From Isoetes taiwanensis (Eukaryota > Streptophyta > Lycopodiopsida > Isoetales > Isoetaceae), in contig JAJEKV010000181.1 in the NCBI GenBank assembly GCA_021234155.1, positions 188,001 through 252,000 of the forward strand: a stretch of DNA of 64,000 nucleotides. The letters run 5' to 3'. The position numbers were made by a program, and so were the translations under genes. The notes beneath the pieces are model-generated. The model worked only from the letters and a program-made list of their open reading frames with translations, was not told the DNA's origin and ran no database searches. Below are positions 58,395 to 64,000 of this stretch, one piece after another. Positions within the stretch are counted from its first letter, which is position 1, and every line of letters begins with the position of its first letter.

Positions 58395-58955
58395 TTGCCT
58401 TACAGTTATTTTTTAGCTTTTGTTGGCTTTATTTGTTGGTTGATTGCTCAAAAAAGTGTTTCAAATCTCGTCTCCCTTTCTCAGAGAATTCCAAATATTT
58501 CTCCTGCTTGCCAATCTAATTGTTCCCAGGTAGAAACCATGCAGCATATCTTCCATTGTCCTAAAATTTCTCAATTCTGTACTTGGTTTTATGATAACTT
58601 CAGTGAGTATTTATGTGTTAACAATCAAGGAAATTTGCTAAAATGTATTCAAAATAATGATGCCTTTGTTAATACTATCATGTTTACTGCTTTATGAAAT
58701 ATGTGGAAAGCAAGAAACAGAATTGTGCATAGTCGAAAGAAATTCTCTATCTTCTGGATTATGATGAATTTTCAACTAGATCTAGAGGGTTTTGTAACTG
58801 CTCATAAAAGCAAATTTGGAGAGAACTATGACAGGAAATGGAATGCAATTGGTACCTTTAATCGTGTTTTTAATCTCTTCATTTCTCATCTTAACGTAAT
58901 TCATTCTAATGCTCCTTTTTCTGATGATTTTGATAGAATATCTGGAGTTCTGTAG
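58395..58955 (+). pseudogene. Second LINE C-terminal fragment (zinc-binding region)
   Basis: Two frames in the same register share the LINE C-terminal pattern: FICWLIAQKSVSNLVSL, then CQSNCSQVETMQHIFHCPK (C..C....ET..H.h..C), then after TGA (58695-58697) NMWKARNRIVHSRKK. The stop sits where Trp is expected, so TGG to TGA explains it. It differs clearly from the fragment at 56.2 kb, so it is another LINE family. Confidence 0.65.
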
Positions 58956-59685
58956 GGGAGAGGGCAGAAACAAGTACCTTGACTTATCATGAAGCAACCC
59001 CCCTATAGCAATAGCACATGTGTTTCTAATATCCAGCCTCCAGGACATGGTGCAACAACAGATGAGAAACTATATGAAGTTAGAACAAACAACAATGAAA
59101 GGTCATGGGCAAAGATCTTTTGCAGAGATGTCGTGCGGATGAACTGCTTGTTCAATTTCCTATTTATGTACCACTACGTAGTCCTTAACTGATAGACAGC
59201 TCAGCAGGTATAGAGAATTATATTATTCTCATAAGATGCTAGCAGATCTTTATGATACTCTCATTATTCTCATGGGCAAATAGGACATTCATCACCTTCT
59301 TATAGAAAATGGCACAGAATATAATAGCTACAAGTTTGGTACAACAGCAGGTTTTTACTGGGTATACAACTCCATCTTCAACCAAATTATGCAATGACCT
59401 ACCTGTTACACTTTGCCATTTCCACATATTCCCATTACAACAGACCTTTTTCTAAAACCAGACCTTAAACCTCCAATTTGCAGATCAATGCTTATGCTCA
59501 ATATCAAATCTTGCTCTTGGTTAACTTTTTGCTTGAGTACTTGCCTGCCAATTTTCTTTGTGCAGGAATTTTGGATCAACATGTGGCTGGTAGACAAGTC
59601 AAAGTCCACCTCCTGCAAACTCTATCCTCTGTTAAATACAGTTTTCATAGTTTACTAAGGAGCTACAAGAATAATCGACTCAAGT
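58956..59685. other. Non-coding stretch before the RT-bearing LINE
   Basis: No LINE endonuclease blocks are found here on the plus strand, so the LINE that follows is 5'-truncated. Confidence 0.5.
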
Positions 59686-62299
59686 TTGGTAATATTTACA
59701 GCAATACATATTAATGCAACAGAAGTTTTTGGGAAGAGAAGAAGAAAAAGGGGGAATAATGCCTTCAAGGCCTCAACCTGGTACGATGATGAGTGCAGAG
59801 AACAAAAAAGAAAGGTCAGAGAGCAGAAAGGAAGAGAGACATATCAAACTAAAAAAGTGGTATATTTGAGGATGCTGAAGGCAAAGAGATACAAAAACTT
59901 GGTACGACACCAATGGGGACTGGCTAAACTACTCAAAAAGCAATCCCGAAAATTTTGGAAAGGATTTAAAGGGAAAGGACAAGGAAATAAGAAAAATGGG
60001 AACACACAAGGCGACATTGGGGCAGCCGGATGGGAGAGATACCTTGAAAATTTGTATAAGATCGGGGCTTCCCCAGCACCAATACCAGAACTACAAGAGA
60101 TGGACACACCGTGTTTCAGCATACAGGAAGTGATGATAGCACTAAATAGGATGGCCAACAATAAAGCTCCAGACCTGTATGGACTAACTGTGGAATTACT
60201 AAAATGTGCAGACACTGCGTTAGGGAAACAGGTGACAGATATATTCAACGGCATAATACACACGGGACTCCCAGACAGATGGGCGTACAACAGGGTCATA
60301 CCCCTACACAAGGGAGGGAGCAGACAGGAACCTGGAAATTACAGAACCATAATGGTGAGCTCCATCTTTGCAAAATGGTTTGGAAAGGTCTTAGACAATA
60401 AGTTGAAACAATGGGCAGAGATAGGGAACCTGAGAGCACAGGGGCAGGCAGGTTTCAGGCCGGAACACTCAACCACGGACCACTTAGTAACCCTCAGGAT
60501 ATTAATAGAACAGAATAGAAATCAGGGGAAGAAAGTAATATGCTGCTTTGTGGACTTTAGGAAGGCTTTTGACACAGTCCCGAGGGAGAAGCTCATACAG
60601 AGACTCATAGATATGCAGGCACCAGGAGACATGGTAGGGGCAATTGCAAGATTGTACTATAGTGTATATGCAAAAATGGAAGAAGAGGGAAAAGCAATAG
60701 ATTGCGACACGGGAGTCAAGCAGGGATGCCCGTTATCCCCAACACTGTTCGGAATATACATAGATGCGTTAGAAGATTTCATAGCAGAACAGCAAGGGGA
60801 CATGGACGCTCCTACACTAGGGGAAACCAAGGTACCCATCATGTTATATGCCGATGACCTGAGCATGATGGCCACAAAAAACAAGGGAATGCACAGGTTA
60901 CTGAAACTGCTGGAGATCTTCTGCGAAAAGACAGGGTTGACAGTAAATCTTGCAAAAACCAAAATAGTCTTTTTCGGCAACAGGAATAAACACAAACCGT
61001 TCAAGTATTTGGGAACAGAACTAGAAGAATCAACAGACTATAGATACCTGGGGTACGACACACACGGTATAGGGAAATGGGCTAAAGGGGCAGATACGAG
61101 ATTTTAAACAGCCATTGGGAGTTACTATAATATGAAAATTTTCTGCAATAAAAGCAGAATAATAGACTAGAAAATCAAATGCTATCTGTTCAGTGCAGTG
61201 GTCGCGACCACGCAACTATACGGGGCTGAGGCTTGGGAACCGGGGCTAACAGAAAAGAAATGGGAAAAACAGGAAGGAATTCTCAGGCAATGGCATAAAC
61301 AGGAATTCAAGCTGAGAACAAATACACCGCAAACAGTCATAGTATATGAGACGGGGCAGAAACCAATGGAGGTAAGGGCATGGGAGAAGACTATCAGATA
61401 CCTCATAAGAAATAATGCAGGTGGGAAACCGAATAAATTAGCGAATATCGCGATCAGCGAGTCAGCAAAATCACACATTATCGCGAGCAACGGATGGTTT
61501 AGGGATGTAGCAGTGTGGACCAGGGAAATGGGGATGAATCTGAGTGACCTGATAAACGAAGGCGAATGGAATGAGGACTGGGCAAACAAGGCTATGCAAG
61601 CATGGCTGCAAAAATACACAGGGGCCAAGACAATTTGGCTTATGACAGTCTTCAACCCAGAACAGCAGATAGGGCAGCAAATGTACCAGGATAATCTACT
61701 AGGAAAAACCAGGAGGGATATCCTAGCAAGATTTAGGATGGGGAGCCATGACCTAAGAATTGAAAAGGATAGATGGAGCAGAGTAGAGAAAGACGATCGG
61801 ATATGCAGAATATGTGACAGAGGGGAAGTGGAGGACGAGAATCACATGCTCAATGAGTGCCCAATATATGGAGACATCAGGAACAAATACAGAAACATAA
61901 GATGGGGCCAGCCCGTACACGCCATGATGGCAAGGACATAAACAATGAGAGATTTGGCGGACGCAATACGGGAAATGACGACAAGGCATCGGGAAGTACA
62001 TAAAGAAAAGGGCTTCTGTTATGAGCCATCCGGGAGGCGAATCATAGCTGCCAAAAAATGCTCAGCTTAAAGCTGATTGATAACGACGCACCTCTGCACG
62101 GCCTTGAAGCCGATCCAAAGCAGGGTGCCGGTATTAATAGAAAAAAGTGGAGCCTTCAGAAAAGGCTACAATAAAACCAGTGTGATGTGCTAGTAGCACC
62201 CATCAGGGAGCTCGCCCATGCTACATAAGTCCAGGGGCATCAAGGCACAAGGGACAATAATGTATATTCTATTCTATTCTATTCTATTCTATTCTATTC
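59686..62299 (+). pseudogene. LINE reverse transcriptase element with (ATTCT)n tail, three in-frame stops
   Basis: The frame reads through 2.3 kb with no frameshift to a stop at 62068-62070. It starts with a linker (TWYDDECREQKRKVREQK), then RT blocks: NKAPDLYGLTVELLK, VIPLHKGGS.EPGNYR, AGFRPEHSTTDHL, CFVDFRKAFDTVPRE (Asp), GVKQGCPLSPTLF and LYADDLSMM (Asp pair). A C-terminal C-x2-C-x9-H-x4-C finger (CRICDRGEVEDENHMLNEC) follows. Stops are TAA 61105-61107, TAG 61168-61170 and TAA 61939-61941, all one C-to-T step from Gln codons. The endonuclease is absent (5' truncation). The 3' end is a pentanucleotide run (about 62264-62299) instead of poly-A, which separates it from plant L1. The clade cannot be settled by eye; RTE- or jockey-like groups use such tails. 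Confidence 0.85.
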
Positions 62300-62843
62300 A
62301 TATTACTGCTGCTAAATTTGGATCTTCAATGTTCAATTTTCAACATTTACATTATTACCATTGGTCACAACTTATTTGACTTAAAGTGTGACTATTGTAG
62401 CTGGTTTTTAACCTCATGGATCTGCTCTTATTAGCAGACATATATATGACTTTTATTAATTAATGGAAAAAACACCTCTTACTTTCAAAAAAGGGGGGTG
62501 GATATCTAGATTGCCTTGAAATAGGAACTATCTTAATATATATAAAGGGAATATCTGGGTTGCTTTGAAACATGAAACCACTTATACTAAATATACAGGC
62601 CTACTTCATCTGATGCATGTAGGCAGATGGCCGATTTAAGTCGTATTTAATTAAAGTGGGACAAATCTTGAATTTTGGGACTCGGACTGAAAATGGGACT
62701 CACACACCATAAAAGAAATTTCTGAATTGATTGCTTGAATAGAATTACACATGACACACATAGAATTGGGTTACTTGTTTTCCTCATAAATTTTACAAAC
62801 CACTAGTTGAGAAAGTTTTCAAACTTCTCAATATTATGCACCC
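62300..62843. other. Non-coding stretch, nothing recognised
   Basis: AT-rich, no gene or repeat of note. Confidence 0.5.
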
Positions 62844-64000
62844 TCATACAATGATATAGCATGGAGGTTGCTCATGGCCTTGTCCATCTCCTTTCTTGGG
62901 ATCTTGTGTGTGTTGTCTTTTGCAATGTGAGAACTTGGATATGACCATAACCACACACTCCACCAATTCCCTCCTTTGAGGGTCAGCATAATTTGCCCTC
63001 CACTTCTTCTCCCAGCAGTCAGTGTATTGCTCCTTCAAGTTGCCCTTCTTGTGCCTCCCAATGGGCTCCCAATATTGAATTTGGAATCCAGGACGCAACT
63101 CCTCTCCATCGTGGCATAGTGGTGGTCACATCGAGAGAGTGCCACCCCCGACCATATTGGACAGATCCTCATCATCGTGCCTTACTAGCACAAAGTATCC
63201 TTCCTTGATGTCCTCAAAGGGATCCCACTCAGGAAGATCAAACCACTTCGGCTTTGAGGCCTTACTTCCCACAAACCACTTGGAACCCTTGTTGGGACCC
63301 AAGTGAGCATTCTTAGACGTGCTTGCACCTTGAGAACCCTCCCATCTTGACTCGGCAAGAACCCGCCTCTTAGCTCCCTCCCACATGGATGTTCGGTTTC
63401 TAAGCATGTCACAACTTTCTCCCAAAGACTTGATTAGGGAGTCCATTTGATTTTTCTTAAGAGTGGAGGTGTGCTTTCCATTTCGAACATCATCCCAGTG
63501 CGTTATGTAATCCTTGATGCCCTTCACCAGTTGGCTAGAGTCTTTGACTGTCTTGAAGGGAGGTAGTGGTTTTGGCTGCCCTTTAGGAATGAGAACTTCA
63601 CCAAAGAAAGACCCTTTGCCACAACTCGATACCTTGTACAGGGCATCCACAACTTGTCACCTGGTCTCCACTTATATTGCATGATTGGTATTCCATCCCT
63701 AACCCAAAACTTGAATTGAAGTGGCTTTGTGTGTCCTGTCAACTGGTCCTTGCCATCTAGCAAGTATCCTTCTACAAATAATTTCCAATCTGCAACCTCA
63801 TCCATCAAGAAAGCCATTGGGTTGGGGTCAATGCAGCTCTCAAACACATCCATTAGTTCAGGGAGAGTGGTCACGTTTTCTCTCTTGAGCTTGGTGGAGA
63901 AAGTTCCAAAGAATCCATCTATATCATCATGCGTATGCCCAACCATCATGAATCCCACTTTCACAACTTTGAATACTCCCACTGCTGTCAAGTATGACAT
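62844..64000 (-). pseudogene. DUF7869-like transposon protein, partial and frameshifted
   Basis: The first frame, open at the right window edge, shows VGHTHDDIDGFFGTFSTKL, then a VTTLPELMDVF segment. GHTH.dID is the hallmark I associate with DUF7869-type, transposase-related proteins of plants and algae. A frameshift near 63640 moves the coding sequence into the frame ending at 63126, with PPFKTVKDSSQ and HWDDVRNGKHTSTLKKNQ. A third frame (63098-62844) still looks coding (YWEPIGRHKKGNLKEQYTDC). The N-terminal part, which should hold the rest of the catalytic core, lies outside the window. Function in transposition is inferred. Confidence 0.5.

Noticed and set aside
1-64000. CRISPR arrays, rRNA genes or functional tRNA genes
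   Set aside because: None seen; the only tRNA-like sequences are a SINE head and retroelement primer-binding sites.

Overview
The window is nuclear DNA of a land plant. Evidence: a 4-coumarate:CoA ligase-like gene, a CYP71-clan P450 relic, a chromovirus (Ty3/gypsy) primed by initiator-Met tRNA, plant-type LINE fragments and a tRNA-like SINE. The divergent 4CL/P450 sequences and a Sola-like DNA transposon fit a seed-free plant (moss, lycophyte or fern) better than a flowering plant, but this is only a guess. Nearly everything is repeat-derived. The only host gene that looks intact as far as it goes is the partial 4CL at the left edge.

Layout. 0.7-2.1 kb: 4CL-like gene, minus strand, continuing off the left edge. 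3.2-5.1 kb: minus-strand non-LTR element with ORF1 only. 7.6-10.8 kb: decayed retroelement pieces, including a LINE endonuclease domain. 12.7-14.5 kb: P450 pseudogene. 14.6-15.0 kb: SINE-like unit. 16.0-16.3 kb: pseudouridine-synthase-like fragment. 18-25 kb: non-coding, microsatellites and repeat families. 25.25-47.10 kb: one gypsy element with its two LTRs, a 5-bp target duplication and an 8.85-kb Sola-like DNA transposon nested in the 5' LTR. 47-53.3 kb: repeats of the family the gypsy element landed in, plus a 0.2-kb-arm inverted repeat. 56.2-62.3 kb: three LINE pieces, the last a nearly full RT ORF. 62.8-64 kb: part of a DUF7869-like transposon protein.

Main result. The gypsy element carries two extra genes between its primer-binding site and gag. 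The first (36185-37537, 450 codons, no break) begins exactly like histone H3 (ARTKQTARK after Met) and ends with a complete, ungapped H3 histone fold (residues 362-447, 49 of 86 residues identical to canonical H3 by my hand alignment). About 351 charged residues lie between the two. The second (38226-39750) is not recognised but has a strongly acidic stretch. Each gene has its own canonical TATA box about 120 bp before its ATG. Each is preceded by two copies of a 67-bp hairpin-forming repeat about 190-200 bp apart. The same element encodes a C-terminal chromodomain, so it supplies both an H3-like protein and a chromodomain of the kind that reads H3 tails. gag and pol are broken in several places, while the H3-like ORF is intact. 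This looks like a retrotransposon that acquired a histone H3 gene and expresses it from an internal promoter.
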